A stretch of DNA of 9,040 bases from Bacteroidaceae bacterium (GCA_028709135.1 JAQVXN010000059.1:1-9040), one strand, 5' to 3'. Shown: positions 1-6,925, counted from the first letter of the stretch. A program made the numbers and translations. The notes: generated from the sequence alone by a model not told the origin.

Positions 1-79
1 TCAGATATTTCCTACCATATTCTTTCAGTAGGAATCCTGCATGATCTGATGCTATGCCGATAATTTCTTTTCTCATCAT
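1..79 (-). CDS. rpiB: Ribose-5-phosphate isomerase B, N-terminal fragment (runs off left edge)
   Basis: Only the first 26 codons are in the window. The translation begins MMRKEIIGIASDHAGFLLKE, matching the N-terminus of the RpiB/LacAB sugar-phosphate isomerase family: a short first beta strand followed by SDHAGF (Asp12, His13), whose Asp contributes to substrate binding. RpiB interconverts ribose 5-phosphate and ribulose 5-phosphate in the cytoplasm. The start could be either of two adjacent ATG codons (79-77 or 76-74). The gap to the tkt stop codon is only 5-8 nt, so the two genes are almost certainly co-transcribed, and both serve the non-oxidative pentose phosphate pathway. The identification rests on a short but characteristic motif plus this linkage. 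The C-terminal part cannot be judged. Confidence 0.85.
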   Translation of the reverse strand, partial: MMRKEIIGIASDHAGFLLKEYGRKYL

Positions 80-84
80 CGTGG

Positions 85-2106
85 TTATTTCTTTAAATAA
101 TCTATAATTTGGTGATAAACGTTTTCTGCTGTAATGCCCAATTTTTCATCAAGAACATTGAAGGGAGCAGAGTAACCAAAAGAATTTACACCAAACACCA
201 TCCCATCACTTCCGACCAATCCTTCCAAATTTACCGTCAGGCCTGCTGTTAAACCGAATTTTTTTACATTGTCCGGTAAAACCTTTTTTTGATATTCAAA
301 GGACTGATTACGGAAGAGTCCTTCAGAAGGAATACTAACAATGCGATACTTAATGCCATCTTTTTGAAGTAATTCTGCAGCGCTTACCAACGTAGAGACT
401 TCTGAACCTGAGGCCAGTAAAATAATGTCTGGATTCAACGAATCAACAACAATATATCCGCCTTTTGTGGCACCTTCATAATTAACACCTGCGGGCAGAT
501 TTTGAACTTTTTGACGAGACAAGATAAGTGCCGTCGGAGTCAATACATTTTGATAAGCCATTCTCCAACATACAACGGTCTCATGAACATCAGCCGGACG
601 TAACACCAACATGGAATTTCTTCCACTATGATTCTTGATTTTTTCCATTAATCTGATTTGAGCTTCATGCTCTATTGGTTCATGCGTTGGGCCGTCTTCT
701 CCTACGCGAAAAGAATCATGTGTCCAAATAAATTTCGTAGGGATTTCCATCAAAGCAGCCATGCGGATAGCAGGTTTCATATAGTCTGAAAACACAAAGA
801 AAGTCCCCATAGCCGTAGTTATGCCTCCATGAAGCATCATGCCAATCATGCAACAGCTCATGGTCATCTCACTAACACCTGCTTGAAAAAATTTACCTCC
901 AAAATCTCCACGCATCATTTCGCGTGTCTGTTTTAAGAAGCCATCTGTTTTATCCGAATTGCACAAATCAGCAGAAGCACATACCATGTTATCAACCTGT
1001 GCGCCTAAAACTCCCAGAATATTTCCGGATGCATTACGTGTTGGTTCTCCATCTTTTACCTGAATGTTTTGCCAATCTATTTCCGGTAATTTGCCACTAA
1101 ACCAGTCTTGTTCCTTTTGAGCAGCTTCTGAATGAGTTTTTGCCCAGTCACTTGCCTCTTTGTGGCGTTTCGCTGTGATGGCAAGCAATTCTTTTTTGCG
1201 ATCAACATAAAGCTGTTTCACTTCATCATACACAACAAAAGGATCGTCGGGGTTACCACCAAGATTTTTTACCGTATTATAAAAGGCTTTCCCTCCTAGC
1301 GGGGCACCATGCGTTTTACAATTGCGTTCATAATTTTTATTTTCCTCATCACGGCATCCTTTTCCCATTACGCATTTGCCAATAATCAGGGTCGGGCGTG
1401 CTGTTTCTTTAAGAGCTGCATCAAGAGCTTTTCTTATATCAATTACACTGTTACCGTTAATCGTGATTACGTTCCAATTCCATGCACGATATTTCATAGC
1501 TGTATTTTCTGTCGATACAGTAGCACATTCTGTTGAGAGCTGAATATCATTGGAATCGTAAAACATAATCAAATTATTCAGTCCTAAAAAACCTGCCACA
1601 CGACCGGCTCCCTGTGAAACTTCTTCTTGGATACCGCCGTCACTAATATAGGTATAAATACGTTCTTTTTCAAAAGCAGGATTTTGAAGATGTGTAGCAA
1701 GAAATTTTGCAGCCATTGCAGCTCCCACCGCATAAGCGTGTCCCTGCCCAAGGGGGCCTGAGGTATTTTCTATTCCACGCATCTTATTAAGTTCCGGATG
1801 ACCGGGACACGAAGAGCCCCATTGACGAAATGATTTCAAATCGTCCATAGCGAATTTTCCGCTCAACATCAACGTTGTATAAAGCATGGGGGACATATGA
1901 CCTGGATCCAAAAAGAATCGGTCGCGTTCCGCCCACAAAGGATTTTCTGGGTCATAAACGAGATATTCTGAATAGAGCACATTCATAAAATCTGCCCCGC
2001 CCATAGCACCTCCCGGATGACCTGAATGAGCGTTCTCTACCATTGCAGCTGACAGAATTCGAATATTGTCGGCTGCTAAATTCATTAACTCTACGGAATT
2101 CTTCAT
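85..2106 (-). CDS. tkt: Transketolase
   Basis: A ThDP-dependent transketolase of 673 residues, full length for the family, which transfers two-carbon ketol units between sugar phosphates in the cytoplasm. Visible motifs in order: SGHPGG (28-33), DPGHMSP (67-73), SGPLGQG (116-122), the ThDP/Mg site SDGGIQEE (155-162, Ser where many enzymes have Gly) leading to YDSND (183-187), KTHGAPL (264-270), GVSEM with the probable catalytic Glu413, THDSFRVGEDGPTHEP (462-477) and LRPAD (502-506). The SDGG and GVSEM variants and the Cys/Glu/Asn-rich insert near 250-264 are, from memory, usual in Bacteroidetes enzymes. The frame stays open to 2199, but I place the start at 2106 (MKNSVELMN): homologues begin about there, and a good promoter lies inside the extension at 2146-2176. 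First gene of a tkt-rpiB operon. Confidence 0.96.
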   Translation of the reverse strand: MKNSVELMNLAADNIRILSAAMVENAHSGHPGGAMGGADFMNVLYSEYLVYDPENPLWAERDRFFLDPGHMSPMLYTTLMLSGKFAMDDLKSFRQWGSSCPGHPELNKMRGIENTSGPLGQGHAYAVGAAMAAKFLATHLQNPAFEKERIYTYISDGGIQEEVSQGAGRVAGFLGLNNLIMFYDSNDIQLSTECATVSTENTAMKYRAWNWNVITINGNSVIDIRKALDAALKETARPTLIIGKCVMGKGCRDEENKNYERNCKTHGAPLGGKAFYNTVKNLGGNPDDPFVVYDEVKQLYVDRKKELLAITAKRHKEASDWAKTHSEAAQKEQDWFSGKLPEIDWQNIQVKDGEPTRNASGNILGVLGAQVDNMVCASADLCNSDKTDGFLKQTREMMRGDFGGKFFQAGVSEMTMSCCMIGMMLHGGITTAMGTFFVFSDYMKPAIRMAALMEIPTKFIWTHDSFRVGEDGPTHEPIEHEAQIRLMEKIKNHSGRNSMLVLRPADVHETVVCWRMAYQNVLTPTALILSRQKVQNLPAGVNYEGATKGGYIVVDSLNPDIILLASGSEVSTLVSAAELLQKDGIKYRIVSIPSEGLFRNQSFEYQKKVLPDNVKKFGLTAGLTVNLEGLVGSDGMVFGVNSFGYSAPFNVLDEKLGITAENVYHQIIDYLKK

Positions 2107-2145
2107 GTTCTTATTAAAATATGGCCCTAAAACAGGACTTTTGTG

Positions 2146-2176
2146 CAAAGTTACGGCAAAGCAAGAGAAAGGCAAA
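2146..2176 (-). promoter_or_regulatory. Bacteroidetes-type promoter of tkt-rpiB
   Basis: Reading the minus strand, TTTG (2176-2173) is followed after 19 nt by TAACTTTG (2153-2146). This matches the Bacteroidetes sigma consensus TTTG at -33 and TAnnTTTG at -7. The transcript would start near 2140, giving a leader of about 33 nt before ATG 2106. A promoter here rules out the upstream ATG at 2199 for this transcript. Confidence 0.75.
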
Positions 2177-2351
2177 ATGAATGACAAAGTTTTTAACATT
2201 GGTAGATACTCATTTTAGGAACAACGTCATTCGTAATGAACTATCAATCTGTTTATAATAGGACGTTTTTAAAGTAACCATTTTTTGTATACACCTAATT
2301 TTACAGGTTTAGATAATGTTGGCTGTAGATTTGATTTAGATACTGTCGTTT

Positions 2352-2383
2352 CTTGTTTATGTCGATAAAAACATTTAAGTTTG
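2352..2383 (+). promoter_or_regulatory. Bacteroidetes-type promoter of rfbC-lepA
   Basis: TAAGTTTG at 2376-2383 fits the -7 consensus TAnnTTTG exactly. Twenty nt upstream lies CTTG (2352-2355), a one-mismatch -33 element. Transcription would start around 2388, leaving a very short leader that contains GAGGAG (2394-2399), 3 nt before the ATG. This is an unusually purine-rich ribosome-binding region for this phylum, though closer to the start than ideal. The rest of the 2200-2351 spacer shows nothing I can name. Confidence 0.65.
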
Positions 2384-2402
2384 CAGAAAAATTGAGGAGC
2401 AA

Positions 2403-2951
2403 ATGAATTATATCTCTACAGAAATCCCGGATGTTTGGATTTTAGAACCTAAGGTATTTAATGATGCCCGAGGATATTTTATGGAAACTTACCGGAAAGA
2501 AGATTTCGATACACATATTTCGTCAATAGATTTTATTCAAGACAATCAGTCAAAATCGTCTTACGGCGTATTACGCGGACTTCATTATCAAAAGGGAGTC
2601 TGGAGCCAAGCCAAATTGGTAAGAGTGCTTCAAGGAACAGTTCTTGATGTAGCCGTTGACATTCGAAGGAGTTCCTCAACCTTTGGTCGTTATGTCATGG
2701 TGGAATTGAGTGATGAAAATAATCGCCAACTCTTTATTCCCAGGGGGTTTGCTCATGGTTTTTTGGTTTTATCCGAAGAAGCTGTTTTTACTTATAAAGT
2801 TGATAATACCTATATGCCATCAGCTGAAGCTGCTATCTGTTTTGATGATGCAACTATTGGAATCCCTTGGCCAATAACAAAACAAAAAATGTTGCTTTCT
2901 CCCAAAGATTCCAAAGCTGTTTCGTTCCAAGAAGCTGAATACTTCGATTAA
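2403..2951 (+). CDS. rfbC: dTDP-4-dehydrorhamnose 3,5-epimerase
   Basis: A 182-residue RmlC-family cupin, normal length. It epimerises C3 and C5 of dTDP-4-dehydro-6-deoxyglucose, the third step in dTDP-L-rhamnose synthesis for surface polysaccharide. Family signatures: FxDARGYFMETY (19-30), QDNQSKS (46-52), LRGLHYQ with the catalytic His61 (58-63), Lys71, the LDVAVDIRRSS strand (81-91), PRGFAHGF (113-120), and FTYKVDNTY with the conserved Tyr131 (129-137). By family comparison Asp169 would partner His61. The start is the first ATG, just after a GAGGAG stretch. The partner genes rfbA, rfbB and rfbD are not in this window. Instead the gene leads into lepA with a 10-nt gap. Some homologues epimerise related sugars, so the exact product is inferred from the family. 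Confidence 0.93.
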   Translation: MNYISTEIPDVWILEPKVFNDARGYFMETYRKEDFDTHISSIDFIQDNQSKSSYGVLRGLHYQKGVWSQAKLVRVLQGTVLDVAVDIRRSSSTFGRYVMVELSDENNRQLFIPRGFAHGFLVLSEEAVFTYKVDNTYMPSAEAAICFDDATIGIPWPITKQKMLLSPKDSKAVSFQEAEYFD

Positions 2952-2961
2952 TAATAGGTAT

Positions 2962-4743
2962 ATGGACCATATTCGCAATTTTTGCATCATAGCCCACATC
3001 GACCATGGTAAATCTACTTTAGCCGATCGATTATTGGAGTTTACCAAAACCACAACAATCACAGAAAACCAAATTCTGGACGACATGGATTTGGAACGAG
3101 AGCGTGGGATAACCATTAAAAGTCATGCTATTCAAATGGACTATGTTTATAAGGGAGAGAAATATATTTTGAACCTAATTGACACTCCGGGACATGTGGA
3201 CTTTTCTTATGAAGTAAGCCGATCCATTGCCTCTTCTGAAGGTGCATTGCTTGTTGTTGACGCAACTCAAGGCGTACAAGCACAAACTATCTCAAATTTA
3301 TACATGGCTATAGATCATGACTTGGCCATCGTGCCAGTCGTGAACAAATGTGATATGGATAGTGCCATGCCTGATGAAGTGGAAGATGAAATAGTAAGTC
3401 TCATTGGCTGCAAACGCAGTGAAATTATTCGTGCTTCTGGACGTACAGGACAAGGTGTAGAAGAAATTTTGAAAGCTGTAGTAGAGCGCATTCCACACCC
3501 GGTAGGAGATGAGAACGCACCTTTACAGGCTCTTATCTTTGATTCTGTCTTCAACCCATTTCGTGGCATCATTGCTTATTTCAAAATTACTAATGGGCAT
3601 ATTCATACAGGCGAGCATGTGAAGTTTATGGGCACAAATCAAGAATACGATGCAGATGAAATAGGAGTGCTTAAAATGAAACTTGATCCACGTCCAGTTC
3701 TTTCATGCGGCAGTGTAGGGTATATTGTAAGTGGAATTAAAACTGCCACCGAAGTACGCGTAGGTGATACAATTACAAATGCGGAGCATCCATGCAAACA
3801 AGCCATTGCAGGTTTTCAAGAAGTAAAACCTATGGTGTTTGCCGGCATTTACCCGATAGATCCTGAAGATTTCGAAAATTTGCGTTCTTCCTTGGAAAAA
3901 TTACAACTTAACGATGCCTCGCTGACATTTTCTCCAGAATCATCTGCTGCTTTAGGCTTCGGTTTCCGTTGCGGATTTCTGGGACTTCTTCATATGGAAA
4001 TTGTGCAGGAAAGGTTAGACCGCGAATTTAATATGGATGTGATTACAACCGTACCGAACGTCTCTTATCGCGTATATACAAAAAAGAATGTGGAAATCGA
4101 AGTCCACAACCCTTCCACAATGCCTGATGTAACAGAGATTGACCATGTGGAGGAACCGTATATTCGTGCTAGCATTATCACTTCTTCTGAATACATCGGC
4201 CCAATTATGACTTTGTGTCTAACAAAACGGGGAGAATTAATGGGACAAGACTACGTTGCTGGAAATCGCGTGGAACTACTTTTCGATATGCCTTTAGGTG
4301 AAATTGTAATTGATTTCTACGATAAATTGAAAAGCATTTCAAAGGGATATGCATCCTTCGATTATCATTTAAATGGTTTTAGACGTTCAAATCTCGTTAA
4401 ATTGGACATTTTACTCAACGCGCAGCCGGTTGATGCCTTATCTACACTGATCCATGCCGACGGTGCTGTCTCGTTTGGACGACGTATGTGTGAAAAATTA
4501 AAAGATCTTTTGCCTCGTCAACAGTTTGACATTGCCATTCAGGCGGCAATTGGCGCGAAAATTGTAGCACGCGAAACCGTCAAACAAGTCCGCAAAGATG
4601 TTACTGCAAAATGTTATGGTGGTGACATCAGCCGCAAAAGAAAATTGTTGGAAAAACAAAAACGCGGCAAAAAGCGCATGAAGCAGATCGGAAACGTTCA
4701 GGTACCACAGAAAGCTTTTTTGGCGGTACTTAAATTGGATTAA
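2962..4743 (+). CDS. lepA: Elongation factor 4 (LepA), ribosome back-translocase GTPase
   Basis: A 593-residue translational GTPase with full LepA architecture, close to the usual ~600. G1 is AHIDHGKST (11-19), the switch region RERGITI (46-52), G3 DTPGH with catalytic His78 (74-78), G4 NKCD (128-131) and G5 SGRTGQG (159-165). EF-G-like domains II, III and V follow. The LepA-specific C-terminal domain is present, with VRKDVTAKCYGGD and a basic RKRKLLEKQKRGKKRMK run near 543-574, and the protein ends FLAVLKLD. The cytoplasmic or membrane-associated protein binds ribosomes, acting in back-translocation and stress or 30S biogenesis. Start at ATG 2962, 10 nt after the rfbC stop, with the canonical N-terminus (MDHIRNFCIIAHIDHGKS). 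No separate promoter is evident, so it is probably co-transcribed with rfbC. Confidence 0.98.
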   Translation: MDHIRNFCIIAHIDHGKSTLADRLLEFTKTTTITENQILDDMDLERERGITIKSHAIQMDYVYKGEKYILNLIDTPGHVDFSYEVSRSIASSEGALLVVDATQGVQAQTISNLYMAIDHDLAIVPVVNKCDMDSAMPDEVEDEIVSLIGCKRSEIIRASGRTGQGVEEILKAVVERIPHPVGDENAPLQALIFDSVFNPFRGIIAYFKITNGHIHTGEHVKFMGTNQEYDADEIGVLKMKLDPRPVLSCGSVGYIVSGIKTATEVRVGDTITNAEHPCKQAIAGFQEVKPMVFAGIYPIDPEDFENLRSSLEKLQLNDASLTFSPESSAALGFGFRCGFLGLLHMEIVQERLDREFNMDVITTVPNVSYRVYTKKNVEIEVHNPSTMPDVTEIDHVEEPYIRASIITSSEYIGPIMTLCLTKRGELMGQDYVAGNRVELLFDMPLGEIVIDFYDKLKSISKGYASFDYHLNGFRRSNLVKLDILLNAQPVDALSTLIHADGAVSFGRRMCEKLKDLLPRQQFDIAIQAAIGAKIVARETVKQVRKDVTAKCYGGDISRKRKLLEKQKRGKKRMKQIGNVQVPQKAFLAVLKLD

Positions 4744-4758
4744 TCTTTATTCCTTTTT

Positions 4759-4792
4759 TGTTTGTGCAGCGCATTTTTTGCACGAACATTTT
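4759..4792 (+). terminator. Intrinsic terminator after lepA
   Basis: An inverted repeat of 10 bp, TGTTTGTGCA (4759-4768) against TGCACGAACA (4779-4788), contains one G-U pair and a 10-nt loop and is followed by TTTT (4789-4792). It begins 15 nt past the lepA stop codon. The T-run is short, so strength is uncertain, but position and structure fit the end of the rfbC-lepA transcript. Confidence 0.7.
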
Positions 4793-4811
4793 AGACTGTT
4801 CTTCTTCCATT

Positions 4812-4922
4812 TTATGAATAATTATAAGATTCTACGTGTACGCAATTCAGACATATTTTTTCTGCTACACCTTCGCACCTTAAACAGCTCATTGTAAAAG
4901 GTTTCTGTTGAGTTGAAAACAT
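4812..4922 (-). CDS. Candidate 36-residue Cys-rich (zinc-ribbon-like) microprotein
   Basis: An open frame runs from ATG at 4922-4920 to TAA at 4814-4812, with an in-frame stop 15 nt upstream of the start. It encodes 36 residues. A second ATG at 4892 would give 26. The core is CLRC (13-16), seven residues, then CLNC (24-27) and His29: two CxxC knuckles as in treble-clef or zinc-ribbon motifs. If made, it would be a small cytoplasmic metal-binding peptide, because no signal sequence or TM segment is present. No TAnnTTTG promoter is seen immediately upstream, and the frame is not in an obvious operon. The evidence is the motif alone. It may be a chance frame or the relic of a longer gene. Confidence 0.3.
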   Translation of the reverse strand: MFSTQQKPFTMSCLRCEGVAEKICLNCVHVESYNYS

Positions 4923-5049
4923 ATCTTGTTTTGATTAAAATGAATAGCGACTTGTTTCTGACAAATAACAACATCTTTTAAAAAGATCTTGCTGCATTTT
5001 TTTGTAGAACAAGATTTTGTTGGATCATCAATGAATTTGTAGCATTTTC

Positions 5050-5083
5050 ATCTTAAAACTAAATATTTATTCTAGTTTAAGAT
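5050..5083. repeat. AT-rich inverted repeat beside the MBL terminator
   Basis: ATCTTAAAACTA (5050-5061) is complementary to TAGTTTAAGAT (5073-5083) apart from one bulged A, enclosing an 11-nt AT-rich loop. It has no T-run on either strand, so it is not a terminator on its own. It lies 4 nt from the stronger hairpin at 5088-5118 and may help protect the 3' end or act as part of a composite terminator. Confidence 0.45.
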
Positions 5084-5118
5084 AAAATGAAGAGCGGTAT
5101 TTGATTTATCGCTCTTCA
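5084..5118 (-). terminator. Intrinsic terminator for the membrane-protein/MBL operon
   Basis: A 12-bp stem pairs TGAAGAGCGGTA (5088-5099) with TATCGCTCTTCA (5107-5118), with one G-T wobble and a 7-nt loop. On the minus strand it is followed by TTTT (5087-5084). It lies about 110 nt beyond the stop codon of the MBL gene. An A-run at 5119-5123, on the other flank, means it may also work weakly in the lepA direction's favour, but lepA has its own hairpin. Confidence 0.75.
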
Positions 5119-5225
5119 AAAATATTTTATTGTTGTACTATGATATATAGTCCTCAAAATGATCCATAAAGGATACATGTAGTTTTCAATCTAAATGCTA
5201 CAAAACTTTTACATTTGTTACGATA

Positions 5226-6173
5226 CTAATCCAATCGCCACATGCCCTCAAGACACGTCACATGGTGTTCCTTAATACCTAATTCATCCATCCAGTGACG
5301 TGTTTCCACTGTTTTAAGATTTGCCGTATTAAATCCCTTTCCACCATCATTATTCCAAACCCAAAGAGGAGTTGGCCAAAGACAGACACGAAATTTTACT
5401 GATTTATAAAACTGCTGGGAACATCCATTCTGACCGTGATGCGCCATTTGAATATACTCAGAATCAAGTCGATGACCATAAGTTCCTTGCAGAACTTTGT
5501 CTCCACATTCCACTCCTGCATCTCCTAGGAAAAGCACAGATTTGCGTTTATCCCATACACGCATAATCATGGAACTGTTGTTATAGGCATTCATTTCAAA
5601 TTCCGGATTTTGAACACTCAAAATTTGCAAATTCATCTCATCAAAATGAAGTATTTGGCCTGCGTCTTGAATATCTTTAACTGGTATACCACTTTTCTCC
5701 AAGTGATCATAAAACTCACGGCATAAATTCTGCTCCTCATCTTTATCAATGAGATTTTCAGCCAGACGGGAATGATAGATCTGTTTGATTTTTAAATGCT
5801 GCAAATCGGGTAGGAGTGCTGATAAAGCTCCCATGTGGTCCGAATGTGGATGTGAAATGAACCAAGCTTCAACCTCACCTCCTAAGGCATCAATGAACCC
5901 TCTTATAAATGGAGCTTCTTGGGGCATACCTCCGTCCATCACGATTATACGCCCTTTGTTGGTGCGCATCACGTATGAATTGCCGATTGTATTCACATGG
6001 GAAGGTAATTGCCAAAGGGTAAATCCACTTTTACTGTTCTTCATTTCTGTTTTTTCTGAGGCTGCAACTGGTAGAAGAGAAAATGCTACAAATCCACCAA
6101 GAGCTGCTGCAGTACGGCCAAAAAATTGCCGTCTATTAATCTTTTGCTTTTTCATATCTTTTTTGTTTACCAT
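5226..6173 (-). CDS. Tat-exported MBL-fold metallohydrolase, ComEC C-terminal-like
   Basis: A protein of 315 residues. The N-terminus carries a twin-arginine signal: a basic region, NRRQFFGR (13-20, Arg14-Arg15), then a hydrophobic stretch AAALGGFVAFSLLPVAA (22-38) with a likely cleavage after Ala38. The mature part is a metallo-beta-lactamase fold. It has SYVMR (66-70), IIVMDGG (76-82), the metal-binding HPHSDH (108-113: His108, His110, Asp112, His113), NNSSMIMR (198-205), LFLGDAG with Asp218, and MAHHGQNG (243-250, His245/His246). The NNSS...GDAG...AHHG pattern resembles the C-terminal MBL domain of ComEC, some of which hydrolyse phosphodiesters. Export in folded form fits a metal-loaded enzyme, probably periplasmic or surface. 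The substrate is unknown. The start is ATG 6173, with Met7 (6155) as alternative. The gap to the upstream membrane-protein gene is 39 nt, suggesting one transcript. Confidence 0.85.
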   Translation of the reverse strand: MVNKKDMKKQKINRRQFFGRTAAALGGFVAFSLLPVAASEKTEMKNSKSGFTLWQLPSHVNTIGNSYVMRTNKGRIIVMDGGMPQEAPFIRGFIDALGGEVEAWFISHPHSDHMGALSALLPDLQHLKIKQIYHSRLAENLIDKDEEQNLCREFYDHLEKSGIPVKDIQDAGQILHFDEMNLQILSVQNPEFEMNAYNNSSMIMRVWDKRKSVLFLGDAGVECGDKVLQGTYGHRLDSEYIQMAHHGQNGCSQQFYKSVKFRVCLWPTPLWVWNNDGGKGFNTANLKTVETRHWMDELGIKEHHVTCLEGMWRLD

Positions 6174-6212
6174 CTGATAAACTAATTTAATTTTTCAGTG
6201 TAACAATCTTTC

Positions 6213-6833
6213 TTACAGATCTTTTTCAAAAGTTTTTTTAAGCTTTTCGACATCGCCCAAATGCTTCTGATATTTCCTATCATCAAAAGGAAGAACCTGA
6301 GTAGTCTCAATTCCTTTGGTACACTCAGAATTTAATATATAACCATTAATAATAATAGCACCTACATTCTCTTTAACGATAAATGATTTGACAGGACGGA
6401 AATCGTATTGGCGTACGCAATGCTCGAAAAGCCCCTGACGTTTATAAAGCATACTGTTAGGTAAATCCATATATTCCTGATAACCGCAACGCATGATATA
6501 ATTCCCGCTTTCGTAATATTTTTCGTGAGGTATTAATATTTCAGAAAGCAAAGAAAGAGAAAAAGGGAACATAGGAATAATGAAAACACAAAGTAACGTA
6601 GCTGACATGTAGAGTCCGCAATAAGCTTTAATAAAACTTCGAAAACGGAATCCATGTGGGATAATAAAAAACAAGATTATCACGGTTACGAATGTAAACC
6701 AAACAACAAAATATCCTACATTCCAGCGTATGTGATCTTTCTGTGAAACAAACAGCACTAATAAGCAGCATAACAAAAGGCCTATGCCGTGTAAAATGAA
6801 AAGCCATTTGGCACATTTTTTTCTATTGATCAT
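6213..6833 (-). CDS. Unrecognised membrane protein with three predicted TM segments
   Basis: I do not recognise the family. The 206 residues start with a basic MINRKKCAKW, followed by three hydrophobic segments at about 11-30, 39-59 and 71-97. A hydrophilic C-terminal region of about 110 residues follows. It contains HEKYYESGNY (103-112), Cys116, Cys139, Cys171 and a final charged LKKTFEKDL. By the positive-inside rule the N-terminus should be cytoplasmic, so with three spans the C-terminal domain should face the periplasm, where the neighbouring Tat-exported hydrolase would also be. Possible links to that enzyme (anchoring, or sharing a substrate) are inference from adjacency only. The ATG at 6833 is well placed 24 nt after a -7 element at 6857-6864. 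Confidence 0.8.
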   Translation of the reverse strand: MINRKKCAKWLFILHGIGLLLCCLLVLFVSQKDHIRWNVGYFVVWFTFVTVIILFFIIPHGFRFRSFIKAYCGLYMSATLLCVFIIPMFPFSLSLLSEILIPHEKYYESGNYIMRCGYQEYMDLPNSMLYKRQGLFEHCVRQYDFRPVKSFIVKENVGAIIINGYILNSECTKGIETTQVLPFDDRKYQKHLGDVEKLKKTFEKDL

Positions 6834-6856
6834 CCCAATTTATAGTATATAGGACA

Positions 6857-6864
6857 CAAAAATA
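6857..6864 (-). promoter_or_regulatory. Probable -7 promoter element for the membrane-protein/MBL pair
   Basis: The minus strand reads TATTTTTG (6864-6857), an exact TAnnTTTG -7 element, which would start a transcript near 6851 with a leader of ~18 nt. No TTTG -33 element stands at the usual 19-20 nt distance. That position is instead covered by a perfect palindrome (6884-6898), so the promoter may need an activator or be blocked by a repressor. Confidence 0.5.
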
Positions 6865-6883
6865 GAAAAAATTTCTCAAAGAA

Positions 6884-6898
6884 GTTATTTAAAATAAC
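6884..6898. promoter_or_regulatory. 15-nt perfect palindrome, candidate operator
   Basis: GTTATTT (6884-6890) and AAATAAC (6892-6898) are perfect inverted arms around a single central base. The element sits in the 92-nt spacer between the Crp/Fnr-type gene and the membrane-protein gene, just where the -33 box of the latter's promoter should be. It could be an operator. It could also be the AT-only stem of a weak terminator for the Crp/Fnr gene, whose stop codon is followed on the minus strand by T-rich sequence. Confidence 0.4.
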
Positions 6899-6925
6899 AA
6901 AAATAAATAGCAAAAAAACAGACAT

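Larger units (their letters stand above)
4744..5225. other. Long intergenic spacer between convergent lepA and the MBL gene
   Basis: This AT-rich stretch of 482 nt contains no gene recognisable by homology. It holds the lepA terminator (4759-4792), a candidate Cys-rich small ORF on the minus strand (4812-4922), a perfect 15-nt palindrome ATCTTTTAAAAAGAT (4973-4987), an imperfect hairpin whose arms ATCTTG and CAAGAT lie at 4986-4991 and 5010-5015, and two back-to-back hairpins at 5050-5118. No tRNA or known RNA family was recognised. Nothing could be assigned in 5119-5225. Confidence 0.6.

Noticed and set aside
1309..1536. Plus-strand open frame of 75 codons
   Set aside because: Lies wholly antisense inside tkt, composition is a mirror of that gene, and it has no domain or promoter.
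2107..2199. Apparent signal peptide on transketolase
   Set aside because: The hydrophobic extension overlaps a canonical promoter and is not part of the family's N-terminus.
2820..3116. Minus-strand open frame of 98 codons across the rfbC-lepA junction
   Set aside because: Antisense to two well-supported genes, with low-complexity Ser/Val/Leu content typical of a shadow frame.
3298..3572. Two overlapping minus-strand frames inside lepA
   Set aside because: Fully antisense to the conserved GTPase domain, with no recognisable protein features.
4984..5017. Imperfect hairpin followed by T-rich sequence as a possible terminator
   Set aside because: The stem is interrupted by bulges and no gene ends nearby on either strand.
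5785..6177. Plus-strand open frame of 130 codons
   Set aside because: Antisense to the Tat-signal and metal-site region of the MBL gene, whose motifs are clear on the other strand.
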